DNA from: Bryobacterales bacterium
GTDB taxonomy: Bacteria; Acidobacteriota; Terriglobia; Bryobacterales; Bryobacteraceae
Length of the DNA: 45,615 nt
Assembly (NCBI GenBank): GCA_025462945.1
Contig: JAOAPO010000194.1
Coordinates: 1-45,615, forward strand
Reading direction: 5' to 3'
Below the pieces are notes generated by a model. That model saw only the letters and a list, made by a program, of their open reading frames with translations, ran no database searches and was not told the origin of the DNA. This document shows, one piece after another, positions 1 to 8,745 of this stretch. A program made the position numbers and the translations under genes. Positions within the stretch are counted from its first letter, which is position 1. Each line of letters begins with the position of its first letter.

Positions 1-1
1 C

Positions 2-40
2 AATCTGCGCGACGTTTGCATTCTCGATCCGGACGCTTGA
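2..40 (+). CDS. 3' end of an unidentified upstream gene
   Basis: An open frame enters from the left edge and stops at TGA 38-40, giving the C-terminal residues NLRDVCILDPDA. The GTG start of the next gene lies 12 bases further on, which would fit one transcription unit. Twelve residues are too few to assign a family. Confidence 0.35.
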   Translation, partial: NLRDVCILDPDA

Positions 41-52
41 TACCCTGATGCT

Positions 53-1066
53 GTGAAAATCGTCGCGGGCATCGATCTTGGCGGAACAGCGGTTAATTAC
101 ACCTTTCTGACGGGAGACGAGCGTTTCCTGATTGAGGGTTTGTGTGAGCACCCGGCCCTGTCGCGCGAGGGTCCCGGCGTTTGTCTGACGCAGATTGAAC
201 ATGGGCTCGGCGTGGCGGCGGCGCTGGCAGGGATCGCCATTTCGGACATCGCCGTGGTCGGGTTGGATACACCGGGCCCGGCGTCCGCGAACGGAGTGCT
301 CAGCGCGCGAGGCTCCACCAACTTCGTGCATCCGGACTGGAGCGGCTACGACATCCGGCTGGGGCTCGAAATCCGGCTTGCCAGGCCCGTGGTTTACCTG
401 AACGACGGCAACGCGGGGGCCTTGTGGGGCCACTACGTTCTGTTCGGTGCGAACAATACGGCGAGTTCGGTTTCGGCGCTGATCGGCACCGGGCTGGGCG
501 GCGGTGTGATTGTAGACGGCGAAGTCGTGATTCGCGGCCGCAAGGGCTTCGGCGGGGAACTGGGGCACGTCTTGATTCCCTACCAGAGCATTGCCGGGAC
601 CGAGGGCCTGCGTCCCGAATGCAACTGCGGTCGGACGGGAGATCTGGAAGCGCTTTGTTCGCTCACCGCGATCGAGAAGTCGCTGCTGCCGTACTTCCTC
701 CGGCGGAATCCGGGGCACCAACTGGCCGCGATTGGTGACTTCCGCAAGGCTTCGAAGCTGGTGCGCGGCCTGGCGGAGAACGGAGATCCCTTGTGTCTGG
801 AAATCTTCCGGGTGCAGGCTCACGCGCTGGGCCTGTTCTTCGACGAAATGGTGAACACGTTCGATCCCGACGCTCTGATCGTGGGCGGCGGGGCGATAGA
901 GACGAGTGCGGCGTTCCAGGCCTGGTTTATTTCGGAAGTTCGCAATGGCATGCCCGTGCAGCGTCTGGAACAGGCGGATATTCCGATCCGGATCATGCCG
1001 GACGGCGATACGGCGGGAGCGCGTGGTGCGGCGATCGAAGCGTTGCGGGTTTTGCGGGCTGGCTAG
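53..1066 (+). CDS. ROK-family sugar kinase
   Basis: This 337-residue protein belongs to the ROK family, whose members phosphorylate glucose or other hexoses with ATP in the cytoplasm or act as sugar-responsive repressors. The N-terminal phosphate loop GIDLGGT (residues 6-12), the GTGLGGG motif near residue 146 and the zinc-binding CNCGRTGDLEA motif near residue 190 are all visible. There is no N-terminal helix-turn-helix, so a kinase is more likely than a repressor. The start is GTG at 53. The stop overlaps the stop of the convergent aldolase gene through the shared palindrome CTAG (1063-1066). The substrate cannot be read from sequence; the neighbouring class II aldolase suggests sugar catabolism, but the two genes are convergent and not one operon. 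Confidence 0.88.
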   Translation: MKIVAGIDLGGTAVNYTFLTGDERFLIEGLCEHPALSREGPGVCLTQIEHGLGVAAALAGIAISDIAVVGLDTPGPASANGVLSARGSTNFVHPDWSGYDIRLGLEIRLARPVVYLNDGNAGALWGHYVLFGANNTASSVSALIGTGLGGGVIVDGEVVIRGRKGFGGELGHVLIPYQSIAGTEGLRPECNCGRTGDLEALCSLTAIEKSLLPYFLRRNPGHQLAAIGDFRKASKLVRGLAENGDPLCLEIFRVQAHALGLFFDEMVNTFDPDALIVGGGAIETSAAFQAWFISEVRNGMPVQRLEQADIPIRIMPDGDTAGARGAAIEALRVLRAG

Positions 1067-2142
1067 CGGAGTTCGGCTGCGACGCCGTCCGCCGAAGCGC
1101 GCTGCGGGAACGGTATGCGTTCGGAACTGTTGCCTTCTACGCGCTCGCGGTAGTGGTAGACATCAGCGCAAAGAAGGTTCTGGACTTCAGGTTCAGTCAG
1201 GTAAGCAAGCGGAGCGGCTTCAGGCAGGCGCAGGATGACCTGAGCGAGGCCGCCCAGGGTCAGGCCTTCCACTGGATTCTGGCGCTGGCGAAGCAAGGTC
1301 CCAAGACCGTCGACGACAACCCACGAAGTTTTGACCTCGGCGACGTCTGAAGGTGTTACGTAGCGTGAGAAGACGGGCACATGGTTCGACAGAAATATGG
1401 CCTGGCAAGGATAGAGGACGCCACCCTGGACGATCCGTCGGGCCACTGGATCCATGCCGAAGATGTGGGCGGCAGGGTTCGACGCTACGCGCCAGCCCAG
1501 GCGATCCCCAATCCTGTGTAGCTCTTCCCAGTTCGGTTCGGGCACAGCCAGAGGCGTTATTGCGACTCGTGCCTCTACTTCGCGGAGCAGGGCCTCAGCG
1601 TTTTCAGGAGTATTGCCGCAGACCACCAGACCGTGGTTCGCGAGGACAAAAACCTTCGTTTTCGGCTCGCGCTCGACCGCTTCCTGAATGGCTCCCGCCA
1701 GAGGCAGGCCTGAAGGCAGATACGGGATCCACTGCCAGTCGAGACCGGCAAGGCGGGCCTGCAATTGCGCCTCGCCATCCGATCGCACGGCCCACGCGAT
1801 CACATTCACGGAGTGGACGTGCAGGATGACGCGATGCGGGATCACCGTGTGCATGGCGGTTTCGACAGAGGTCCCGAGCGTCTGGCCGTTGACGATCGCG
1901 GTCTGTCCGGCAGGATCGGTGTTGGTCTCCACGCGGCGCCGAGTCTCGGCCAGACTCACAGGGACGAGTATCTCGTCCTTACCGGCATGGGCCAGCCATT
2001 TGCCCGAAGCTTTGATCCACAGCACGCCGTCGAGCTTGACGGAGGTGTTTCCGGTGGCCGCCTGCACCAGCATTGGATCTGCGCCAATGCGACCGGAAAC
2101 GGCCAGTAAGCTATCGATCTCGGATGATGTCACTGTCGGCAA
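1063..2142 (-). CDS. class II aldolase/adducin-family protein
   Basis: This 359-residue protein resembles class II (zinc) aldolases such as the rhamnulose- and fuculose-phosphate aldolases, which cleave ketose phosphates to dihydroxyacetone phosphate and an aldehyde. The ATGNTSVK segment (about residues 29-36) and the metal-ligand region HRVILHVHSVNV (about residue 102) are typical. A third histidine lies in FVLANHGLVV. The length exceeds that of single-domain fuculose aldolases and fits the longer RhaD-like subgroup. The start is taken as TTG 2142, with an AGG upstream; GTG 2133 is an alternative. No kinase or isomerase partner is present in the window, so the substrate is unknown. Confidence 0.82.
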   Translation of the reverse strand: MPTVTSSEIDSLLAVSGRIGADPMLVQAATGNTSVKLDGVLWIKASGKWLAHAGKDEILVPVSLAETRRRVETNTDPAGQTAIVNGQTLGTSVETAMHTVIPHRVILHVHSVNVIAWAVRSDGEAQLQARLAGLDWQWIPYLPSGLPLAGAIQEAVEREPKTKVFVLANHGLVVCGNTPENAEALLREVEARVAITPLAVPEPNWEELHRIGDRLGWRVASNPAAHIFGMDPVARRIVQGGVLYPCQAIFLSNHVPVFSRYVTPSDVAEVKTSWVVVDGLGTLLRQRQNPVEGLTLGGLAQVILRLPEAAPLAYLTEPEVQNLLCADVYHYRERVEGNSSERIPFPQRASADGVAAELR

Positions 2143-2453
2143 ACCTGGCTACCTGTAAACCCTTGTTGTGCTGCCTGGCGATCGCGCCGTTCTGCGGCTT
2201 CTTCTATTTCATCCCATTTGGAGGGGATTATTCAAGTGGTGCACAGGGGATCTTTTATCAGAGTGCTTTGTCCTGCAAAATGCCCCGCCAAAAAACACTA
2301 AGTCTCGCATGAACCCGCATCTTTATCATTCTATGACATTAACGCCTGGCGAAAGGTTACCGCTGTGAGTACCGAAACAATCTTTGGGGCAACCAACCGC
2401 GCGGTCCAATGGTTCAGGGGAGTGATAAACCACACCCAAAGCACTTGGGCCCG
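2143..2453. other. intergenic region without a recognised gene
   Basis: These 311 bases lie between the start of the minus-strand aldolase and the end of the minus-strand glycosyltransferase fusion. They should hold the aldolase promoter and the end of the upstream transcription unit. I found no convincing -35/-10 pair, no hairpin followed by a T tract, and no open frame with recognisable homology. Confidence 0.5.
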
Positions 2454-3983
2454 TTAGGAACTCCTGGCCGTCAAGGAGTCGCGGCGGACGGCGGACTGTT
2501 CGTGCGCTGTCTTCAGCAGAGTCTCCAGTGTGGGCTGTGCTTTGATGCGAAGGAAAATCTGGTACGAAAAGAGACCTCTCGAGATCGCGATCAGTGCACG
2601 ATTAATGCCGACGAGCAGACGACTGAGCCAGTTTTCTCCTAGTGCCAGCGGAAACGGGCCGGGCACGCCCACCCTTTCGAGCACGTCGTAGCCGCTCTGC
2701 TCGATGGCGCGCGTGAACGATGCAAAGGTGAAGAGCCGTGTGTGGGTCAAATCGAGAATACCGCGCTTGCCGTAGTTGAACTGGCCCAGGAGCATCATAA
2801 AGCGGGGAATAAAGTACGCCACATTCGCTGTGCTGATCAGGAACTCCGCTTTGGGGTTCGAACTCAGCATGATGCGCATCTCATCCAGAAACGCTTCCGG
2901 ACTGGCCAAATGCTCAATGACGTCCAGCATCAGGATGTAGTCGTATTGCGAGTAGTCCAGCTTTGGCAAACCAGCGTTCAGGTCGTGCTTGTAGAAGTTC
3001 TCAATCCCCCGCACTTGATCGCTGAACGAATCAATCCCGTCCACTCGGCACTGCTTCTGCTCGGTCAGGTAGGTTCCGAGGTAGCCTGCCGCGCAGCCGA
3101 TATCGAGCACGCGCGAGCCTTCGCGGACACGATCGAAGGCGTAAGCGTGAGGGCTGTCGTAGGTCAGTTTGGGTTGATACGGCGACGTATCGGGCGGTGA
3201 GCAGTCGAATTTGCGATCGTAGAACAGCCCGGCGCTCTGCAGTCGTGCTTTCAGTGCCGCGACCAGCACGTTAAGCCCGTATTTCCAGCCGTTTACGTGG
3301 CAGACTTCGTCGCCATAGAAGGTCGGTATGGGCAGTTCTTTGATCTTGAGTCCGGCAATCATCAACTGCACGATGATCTCGGTATCGAAGTGAAAATCGT
3401 TGGAGTTGCGCTGAAACGGAATGCCTGCAAGGGCGTTCACCGAGTAAAGCCGGTACCCTGAGTGGAATTCGCTCATGTGCGAACCGAGCAGCTTGTTCTG
3501 GATCCACGTGAGCGTTTTGTTGCCGACGAACTTGTAGAGCGGCATACCGCCCTCTAGCGCGCCGTTCGGCGTCATCATGCGGGACCCGAAGACGGCCGAA
3601 GCCTGCCCGGCTCGCAGCGGTTCCAGCAGTTCCGGCAGCAGTTCGGGAGCGTACTGTCCGTCCCCGTGGATCAAAGCGACGAAATCGTAGTGATTCTCCA
3701 GCGCGTACCGATAGCCGATCTTCTGGTTTCCGCCGTAGCCCTGGTTGACAGGGTTGAACATGGCGGTAACGCGGAAGGGAATCGCCTGATCCTGACTTAC
3801 GGAGTGGCTTTGCTCGAACGTGGAATCTTTCGAGGAATCATCAATGATCAGAACGTCGGCGTCATACGAATCGCGCAGGGAAGCGGGGATTCGTTGCACT
3901 ACTTTGCGGATCGTCTTCTCCGCGTTGTAGGCCACGATGAAGACCAGCAGCCGGGGTTTGGTTTGCGGTGACATTTTGCTCAA
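2454..3983 (-). CDS. family 2 glycosyltransferase fused to a SAM methyltransferase
   Basis: This 509-residue protein has two enzymes in one chain. Residues about 10-250 are a GT-A glycosyltransferase of the dolichyl/polyprenyl-phosphate hexose synthase type, with VAYNAEKTI near the start, the nucleotide-sugar aspartates in IIDDSSKDST (46-55) and HGDGQ (106-110). Residues about 285-440 are a class I methyltransferase with motif I LDIGCAAG (293-300) and LMLDVIEHL (351-359), the pattern of UbiG/Methyltransf_11-like enzymes. The C-terminus is hydrophobic. It probably modifies a lipid-linked sugar at the membrane; this is inference. TTG 3983 has GAGG just upstream, and ATG 3974 is an alternative start. 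It follows the NtrC-type regulator by 41 bases on the same strand. Confidence 0.85.
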   Translation of the reverse strand: MSKMSPQTKPRLLVFIVAYNAEKTIRKVVQRIPASLRDSYDADVLIIDDSSKDSTFEQSHSVSQDQAIPFRVTAMFNPVNQGYGGNQKIGYRYALENHYDFVALIHGDGQYAPELLPELLEPLRAGQASAVFGSRMMTPNGALEGGMPLYKFVGNKTLTWIQNKLLGSHMSEFHSGYRLYSVNALAGIPFQRNSNDFHFDTEIIVQLMIAGLKIKELPIPTFYGDEVCHVNGWKYGLNVLVAALKARLQSAGLFYDRKFDCSPPDTSPYQPKLTYDSPHAYAFDRVREGSRVLDIGCAAGYLGTYLTEQKQCRVDGIDSFSDQVRGIENFYKHDLNAGLPKLDYSQYDYILMLDVIEHLASPEAFLDEMRIMLSSNPKAEFLISTANVAYFIPRFMMLLGQFNYGKRGILDLTHTRLFTFASFTRAIEQSGYDVLERVGVPGPFPLALGENWLSRLLVGINRALIAISRGLFSYQIFLRIKAQPTLETLLKTAHEQSAVRRDSLTARSS

Positions 3984-4024
3984 GCCGCCTCGCAGCGTTC
4001 ACGCATCCGACCAGAATACCATTT

Positions 4025-5374
4025 TCAGCTTTCTATGCCCATTTGGGTCAGCCTGTAGCGCAGCGCGTTTCTGGTCAGGCCCAGCAGCCGCGCGGTCTGG
4101 CTCTTATTCCCGTCAGCCTGCTTCAAGGCATTTTTTATCAATGCCGATTCGTATTCGTCGAGGCTCATGCCGTCAGGGAGCCCGAATTCGGTGGTTGAGT
4201 GACGCTGGCGCAGGTTCATATCGAGACGGATGTCGGCAGCGTCCAGCCGCTCGCCGGAAGCCATCACCATGCTCCGTTCAATCACGTTTTCCAGTTCCCG
4301 GACGTTGCCCGGCCATGAGTATTGCGTCAGGCGTTCTATAGCGGCGTCGGTGATGTCCTGCACTCGATTGCCAGTCTCCGGACCGAGCTTTTCCACGAAG
4401 TGCCGGGCCAGGTACGGTATATCTTCCCGGCGCTCGCGCAGCGAGGGAATCTCTATCGGAACCACATTCAGCCGGTAGTAGAGGTCTTCGCGGAAGGTAC
4501 CATCCTCGAGCGCAGCCCGTAGATCTTTGTTGGTTGCAGCGATCACCCGCACGTCGATATGCATCGTCTTGTTGCTGCCGAGCCGTTCGAATTCGCGCTC
4601 CTGCAGCACCCGAAGCAACTTCACCTGAACGCTGGCTGGCACATCGCCGATCTCATCCAGCATCACGGTACCCGTGTCGGCCTGCTCGAACTTGCCGGGC
4701 TTCGACGTGTTGGCACCTGTGAAGGCGCCCTTTTCGTAGCCGAACAGTTCGCTCTCCATGAGGTTTTCCGGCAGCGCAGTGCAGTTGATCTTCACGAAAG
4801 GACGGTCTTTGCGAGGAGAATGATGATGAATGGCCCGCGCGATCAGGTCTTTACCGACGCCGCTTTCGCCCGCCAGCAACACCGTGGCGCGGGAGGGCGC
4901 AACGCGCATGATGGTGGCGAAGATCTGCTGCATCGGCGTGCTTCGGCCGACGATATTGTCCCAGTGATACTTACGGCCAAGCTCCTCTTTCAGCTGGCGG
5001 TTTTCATCGCGCAGGCTTCGGATCTCCAGCGCTTTGTTGACAACGGTCGTCAGGTGGTCCAGTGAGAAAGGCTTGAGCAGGAAGTCGACCGCGCCGGCTT
5101 TCATGGCGTCCACGGCGTTCTCCACGGTCCCGAACGCGGTCATGACGATGACAGGCACATGGGAATCCTGCCGTCGCACGAGCTGCAGCATTTCGAGGCC
5201 AGTCATGCCCGGAAGCTTCAGGTCGGTGATGATCAGATCGGCGCGGTCGATGAGCGGAAGCGCCTCTTCCGCGGAAGCCGCTTTCACCGGCTCGAACCCG
5301 GAATCGAGCAACTGCAGCTCAAGAATCCGTCGGAGCTTATCCTCGTCCTCGACGATCAGTACGCGTTTCTTCAT
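4025..5374 (-). CDS. sigma-54-dependent response regulator (NtrC/AtoC type)
   Basis: This 449-residue protein has the full three-domain layout. The receiver domain (1-115) has phosphoacceptor Asp51. The AAA+ domain has Walker A GESGVGKD (169-176), the sigma-54 contact loop GAFTGA (216-221) and Walker B VMLDEIGD. A Fis-type helix-turn-helix occupies the last 45 residues. It activates sigma-54 promoters after phosphorylation. Its ATG overlaps the stop of the histidine kinase gene by four bases (ATGA), so the two are almost certainly a cognate pair. Its target promoter is not evident: I found no clean TGGCAC-N5-TTGC site in the window. Confidence 0.95.
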   Translation of the reverse strand: MKKRVLIVEDEDKLRRILELQLLDSGFEPVKAASAEEALPLIDRADLIITDLKLPGMTGLEMLQLVRRQDSHVPVIVMTAFGTVENAVDAMKAGAVDFLLKPFSLDHLTTVVNKALEIRSLRDENRQLKEELGRKYHWDNIVGRSTPMQQIFATIMRVAPSRATVLLAGESGVGKDLIARAIHHHSPRKDRPFVKINCTALPENLMESELFGYEKGAFTGANTSKPGKFEQADTGTVMLDEIGDVPASVQVKLLRVLQEREFERLGSNKTMHIDVRVIAATNKDLRAALEDGTFREDLYYRLNVVPIEIPSLRERREDIPYLARHFVEKLGPETGNRVQDITDAAIERLTQYSWPGNVRELENVIERSMVMASGERLDAADIRLDMNLRQRHSTTEFGLPDGMSLDEYESALIKNALKQADGNKSQTARLLGLTRNALRYRLTQMGIES

Positions 5375-6606
5375 TCAGCAGCCTTTCGAACCGGTTTCAC
5401 AGGGCTTTGCAGTGGGAGATAGATGCGAAACGCGCTCCCTTTCCCCTGTTCGCTTTCGACCGTAATTCTACCTTTGTGACCATCCACGATCTTCGCCACG
5501 ATGGCGAGGCCGAGACCGACGCCCGACTGCTTCGTGGTCACGAACGGGTTGAAGATGGTCTCGACTTTTTCGGGCGCAACGCCGGAACCACGGTCCACCA
5601 CGGCGATCTCGGCCTCGTCGCCGATCAGACGCGTCGCCACGGTGATCGGGGCGCCTTCCAGGGACGCCTGGGCGGCATTGGAGAGCAGGTTGAGCAGCAC
5701 CTGTTCCATCAGGGCCGGGTCAACCCACAGGGGCGGCACTTCGGGAGAGAAGTTGCGAATGATCTCAACCCGGGCGTGGTTCGCTGCCCTGCCGATGATC
5801 ACGGTAATGTCGGTCTCTTCCAGCCTTGGTTCCAAAGGGCGGGCGAAGTCGAGGAAGCGGGTCACCAGCATGTTCGTACGGTCCACTTCTTCGCTGATGA
5901 TCTGCGCGAGTTCCACCACCATCGGGCTCTCGATGGCTGACCTGCGGACCAGCAGTTCCGCCGAGCCTCGGATGCTGCCGAGCGGATTCCTGAGCTCGTG
6001 GGCAAGGCCGGCCGACAGCTGCCCAAGCGCGGCAAGTCGCTCAGACCGGCGGACAGCGGCCTCCGCATCCCGCAGGCTCTGATTTGCGGCGGCAAGCTGT
6101 TCCGCGGCGTCTTTGTACCGCGCCGATTCTCTGCGGACAGCCTCTCCCAGAGCATTTACCAGCACGGCGGCGACAGCAAGCAGAAGGCACCGAATGGTCA
6201 ACAGATGCACCGCCTCCGGATCGATGCTCCAAACGCTCCAGTCAATGTAGAGCAGAAAAGAAAGGTACGCGCCGATCGCCACCACGGAACCAATCACGGT
6301 TCCGGCAAGGCCCGCATAAGTGGCGGTCCAGATCACCGGCGCCAGCAGCAGCAGGTAGTAGATGCTGTTGACCCCGCCCGAGATGCCGATCAGCAGGTAG
6401 ATGACAAGAAGCTGCAACACCAGCAGCGTGGCCCGGCCCGTATCGCTGCGCAACCAATCATTTCTGCCCTCCAGCAGTTGCAGCAGGCCCAGCAGAACGA
6501 TCAGGACCGTTTCTTCGGAGGAGTGACCGAACCACGCCAGCGTTCCGAAAAGGCCGGCGATGAAGAGATCCTGCGTGCGGACGAGTCGACGTGCAGGCAG
6601 CGTCAT
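5371..6606 (-). CDS. membrane sensor histidine kinase
   Basis: This 411-residue protein has about six N-terminal membrane segments within residues 12-152, with very short loops. A likely coiled-coil linker (155-190) follows, then a HisKA dimerisation domain with phosphorylatable His203 in LAHELRNPLGS, and a HATPase_c domain with the N box (LLNLLSNAAQA), the GSGVAPE G1 box and the GVGLGLAI G2 box. The absence of a large periplasmic domain suggests it senses something within the membrane or an internal state. The kinase passes phosphate to the adjacent NtrC-type regulator. Its start overlaps the folK stop by four bases. Confidence 0.93.
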   Translation of the reverse strand: MTLPARRLVRTQDLFIAGLFGTLAWFGHSSEETVLIVLLGLLQLLEGRNDWLRSDTGRATLLVLQLLVIYLLIGISGGVNSIYYLLLLAPVIWTATYAGLAGTVIGSVVAIGAYLSFLLYIDWSVWSIDPEAVHLLTIRCLLLAVAAVLVNALGEAVRRESARYKDAAEQLAAANQSLRDAEAAVRRSERLAALGQLSAGLAHELRNPLGSIRGSAELLVRRSAIESPMVVELAQIISEEVDRTNMLVTRFLDFARPLEPRLEETDITVIIGRAANHARVEIIRNFSPEVPPLWVDPALMEQVLLNLLSNAAQASLEGAPITVATRLIGDEAEIAVVDRGSGVAPEKVETIFNPFVTTKQSGVGLGLAIVAKIVDGHKGRITVESEQGKGSAFRIYLPLQSPVKPVRKAAE

Positions 6607-7097
6607 TGCGGGGGAAGCGCTCCGGCGAGGCGTACCGACTGGCCCTCCACGGCGGCGAGCAACTCGCTCACGCTGCGGCCCGACACGGGGTCCCGCAAGT
6701 CCGGCTTCAGTTCTGCCAGCGGGGCGAGCACGAACCGCCGCTCCGCGTATCGTGGGTGCGGGATCTGCAGGTCCGCGGCGTCCACCACGGCGCTGCCGTA
6801 CAGCAGGATGTCGATGTCGATAACCCGGGGACCGTTCTTCACGGTGCGGCGACGGCCCATTTCACGTTCCACGCCCTGCGTGCGTTGCAGCAGCTGCCGG
6901 GGAAAAAGCGTGGTTTCAAATTCGGCGCACAGGTTCAGAAACCAGCCCTGGTCCCGGATCCCCATCGGTTCGGTCTCGTACACGCTGGACAAGTTCAGCA
7001 GATGCAGACCCGGTGCTTCCAGTTTCCCCAGCGCCTTCCGAAGAGCGGCGGCCCGGTCTCCAAGGTTGGACCCCAGACCGAGATAAACGAGCTTCAA
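6603..7097 (-). CDS. folK: 2-amino-4-hydroxy-6-hydroxymethyldihydropteridine pyrophosphokinase
   Basis: HPPK transfers pyrophosphate from ATP to the pterin in folate biosynthesis. The sequence shows the glycine-rich start LGLGSNLGD, the VYETEP segment, the VEREMGRRR motif and the signature GPRVIDIDILLYG, which includes the two metal-binding aspartates, followed by IPHPRYAERRFVL. The start is placed at TTG 7097, which gives 164 residues, a normal HPPK length. This TTG overlaps the ruvB stop in TTGA (7097-7094). The frame stays open further upstream to 7157, but that would run deep into ruvB and add unrelated residues. Confidence 0.93.
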   Translation of the reverse strand: MKLVYLGLGSNLGDRAAALRKALGKLEAPGLHLLNLSSVYETEPMGIRDQGWFLNLCAEFETTLFPRQLLQRTQGVEREMGRRRTVKNGPRVIDIDILLYGSAVVDAADLQIPHPRYAERRFVLAPLAELKPDLRDPVSGRSVSELLAAVEGQSVRLAGALPPQ

Positions 7098-8131
7098 AAC
7101 AACTCCGGCTGCCGCTGAATCCCCCCGAACTTGCGTGGAACCTCGAAGTAATCCCAACTGCGCTCCGTCGCGATCCGGCCCCTGGGCGAGCGATGGAGGA
7201 AGCCAAGCTGGATCAGATAGGGCTCGTAAACCTCTTCGATCGTCTCTGGCTCTTCTCCGATGGAAGCCGCGATGGTGTTCACGCCCACCGGTCCGCCGCC
7301 GAACTTCTCCAGCACCGTCCGCATGATTTTCTGATCGATCTCGTCGAGCCCATAGCGGTCCACTTCCAGCAGATCGAGGGCCGTCTGCGCGATTTCCATG
7401 GTGATGTGCCCGCCGGCGCGTACCTGCGCATAGTCGCGAACCCGCCGCAGCAAACGGTTGGCGATACGGGGTGTCCCGCGAGCGCGGCGCGCCACTTCTT
7501 CGGCAGCGTCTTCGTCGACCGGTGTGGAAAGCAGGCGCGCAGAACGGGTGACGATGGTCTTGAGTTCCTGCGTGTCGTAGTGGTTCAGGCGCAGGACGAG
7601 ACCGAAGCGTCCGCGCATCGGAGCGCTGACCAGGCCCTGTCGGGTGGTGGCCCCGATCGCAGTGAACTTCTGCAGCGGAATAGAGTGCGTTCTCGCGCCA
7701 GGTCCGGTGCCGATGAGGATGTCGAGATGGAAGTCCTCGAGCGCGGAGTAGAGCATCTCCTCCACATCGGGCAGGAGGCGGTGAATTTCGTCGATGAAAA
7801 ACACCTGCCGGTACCGAATGCCGCTCAGAATGCCGGAAAGGTCGAGCTTCTTCTGGAGAACAGGCCCGGAGGTCTGGGAGAACGGAACATCCAGTTCCTG
7901 AGCGATGATCTGCCCAAGAGTTGTCTTACCGAGGCCCGGCGGCCCGTAGAGCAGGACGTGATCCATCGCTTCGCCACGCTTCCGGGCCGCGTCGATGGCG
8001 ATCTGCAGGTTTTCTTTGAGCCTGGTCTGGCCCGTGAATTCCGAAAGGCGAGTCGGGCGCAGGCCGGTCTCGAAGAGGCGGTCGTCTTCCGAACCTACCG
8101 CGGATACCAGGCGTGTGGCTTCGTCAGACAT
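7094..8131 (-). CDS. ruvB: Holliday junction branch-migration helicase RuvB
   Basis: This 345-residue protein is the hexameric AAA+ motor that, with RuvA, drives branch migration of Holliday junctions. Visible motifs are Walker A GPPGLGKTT, Walker B IDEIHRL, sensor 1 GATTRQG and the arginine-finger segment MRGRFG. The C-terminal winged-helix domain ends in SPRGRIATERSWDYF. The length matches the family. The start ATG at 8131 shares one base with the ruvA stop, so the genes are translationally coupled. Confidence 0.97.
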   Translation of the reverse strand: MSDEATRLVSAVGSEDDRLFETGLRPTRLSEFTGQTRLKENLQIAIDAARKRGEAMDHVLLYGPPGLGKTTLGQIIAQELDVPFSQTSGPVLQKKLDLSGILSGIRYRQVFFIDEIHRLLPDVEEMLYSALEDFHLDILIGTGPGARTHSIPLQKFTAIGATTRQGLVSAPMRGRFGLVLRLNHYDTQELKTIVTRSARLLSTPVDEDAAEEVARRARGTPRIANRLLRRVRDYAQVRAGGHITMEIAQTALDLLEVDRYGLDEIDQKIMRTVLEKFGGGPVGVNTIAASIGEEPETIEEVYEPYLIQLGFLHRSPRGRIATERSWDYFEVPRKFGGIQRQPELF

Positions 8132-8724
8132 CAGCGGACCAGCTCCAGAGACTTGCGAAACAGTCCCTCAAACGTCTCTTCGGCACCGCTCGCCCGGGCT
8201 TTTCGAACAGCGGTTTCGGCGGCAGGGCGGGCGCAACCGAGGTTGAGCAGGGCAGACATCACGTCTTCTTCCAGCTGTGAAAGGGAAGGTGCAGGCGGCT
8301 GCGCAGGATCTTCATTCGCGGGCGCCGGCAGCTTGTCGCGAAGCTCCAGCACGATGCGCTCCGCCGTCTTTTTGCCCACCCCGGGGATGCGGACCAGTTT
8401 CTCCAGTTCCCCGCGCCGGATGGCCGAAACCAGGTCCGCTGCCACCATGCCGCTCAGGATCTTGATTGCCAGACTCGGGCCGATACCCGAAACGCTGATC
8501 ATCTTCTCGAAGAGATTTTTCTCGTCGAGGGTGAGGAAGCCGAACAGCGCCAGCATGTCCTCGCGGACGTGCGTGTGGGTCCGCAGAAGCACGGAGGAAC
8601 CGTTGGCAGGCAGGTAGGAGAAGGTGGAAACCGGAATCGTGACGTCGTAGCCGACGCCCCCCACATCGAGGATCGCCTGGTTCGGGTGCTTCTCGATCAA
8701 GGTCCCGCGAAGCAGCGCAATCAT
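8131..8724 (-). CDS. ruvA: Holliday junction DNA-binding protein RuvA
   Basis: RuvA binds four-way junctions and loads RuvB. The 197 residues starting MIALLRGTLIEK include the N-terminal OB fold, two helix-hairpin-helix motifs (VSGIGPSLAIKIL and RIPGVGKKTAERIVLELRDK) and a C-terminal RuvB-interacting domain. The start is ATG 8724; the open frame extends to 8820, but the extra residues lack similarity and would overlap the divergent rsmE. Only 21 bases separate the two start codons. No ruvC lies beside it. Confidence 0.96.
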   Translation of the reverse strand: MIALLRGTLIEKHPNQAILDVGGVGYDVTIPVSTFSYLPANGSSVLLRTHTHVREDMLALFGFLTLDEKNLFEKMISVSGIGPSLAIKILSGMVAADLVSAIRRGELEKLVRIPGVGKKTAERIVLELRDKLPAPANEDPAQPPAPSLSQLEEDVMSALLNLGCARPAAETAVRKARASGAEETFEGLFRKSLELVR

Positions 8725-8745
8725 GAGGTGTCGTAATGATTGTAC

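Noticed and set aside
2073-2312. Small plus-strand frame at the aldolase 5' end with a hydrophobic stretch
   Set aside because: It begins antisense to the aldolase, has no ribosome site and resembles no known small membrane protein.
7013-8617. A 534-codon plus-strand frame across ruvB and ruvA
   Set aside because: It is antisense to two well-conserved genes and its composition is typical of a shadow frame.
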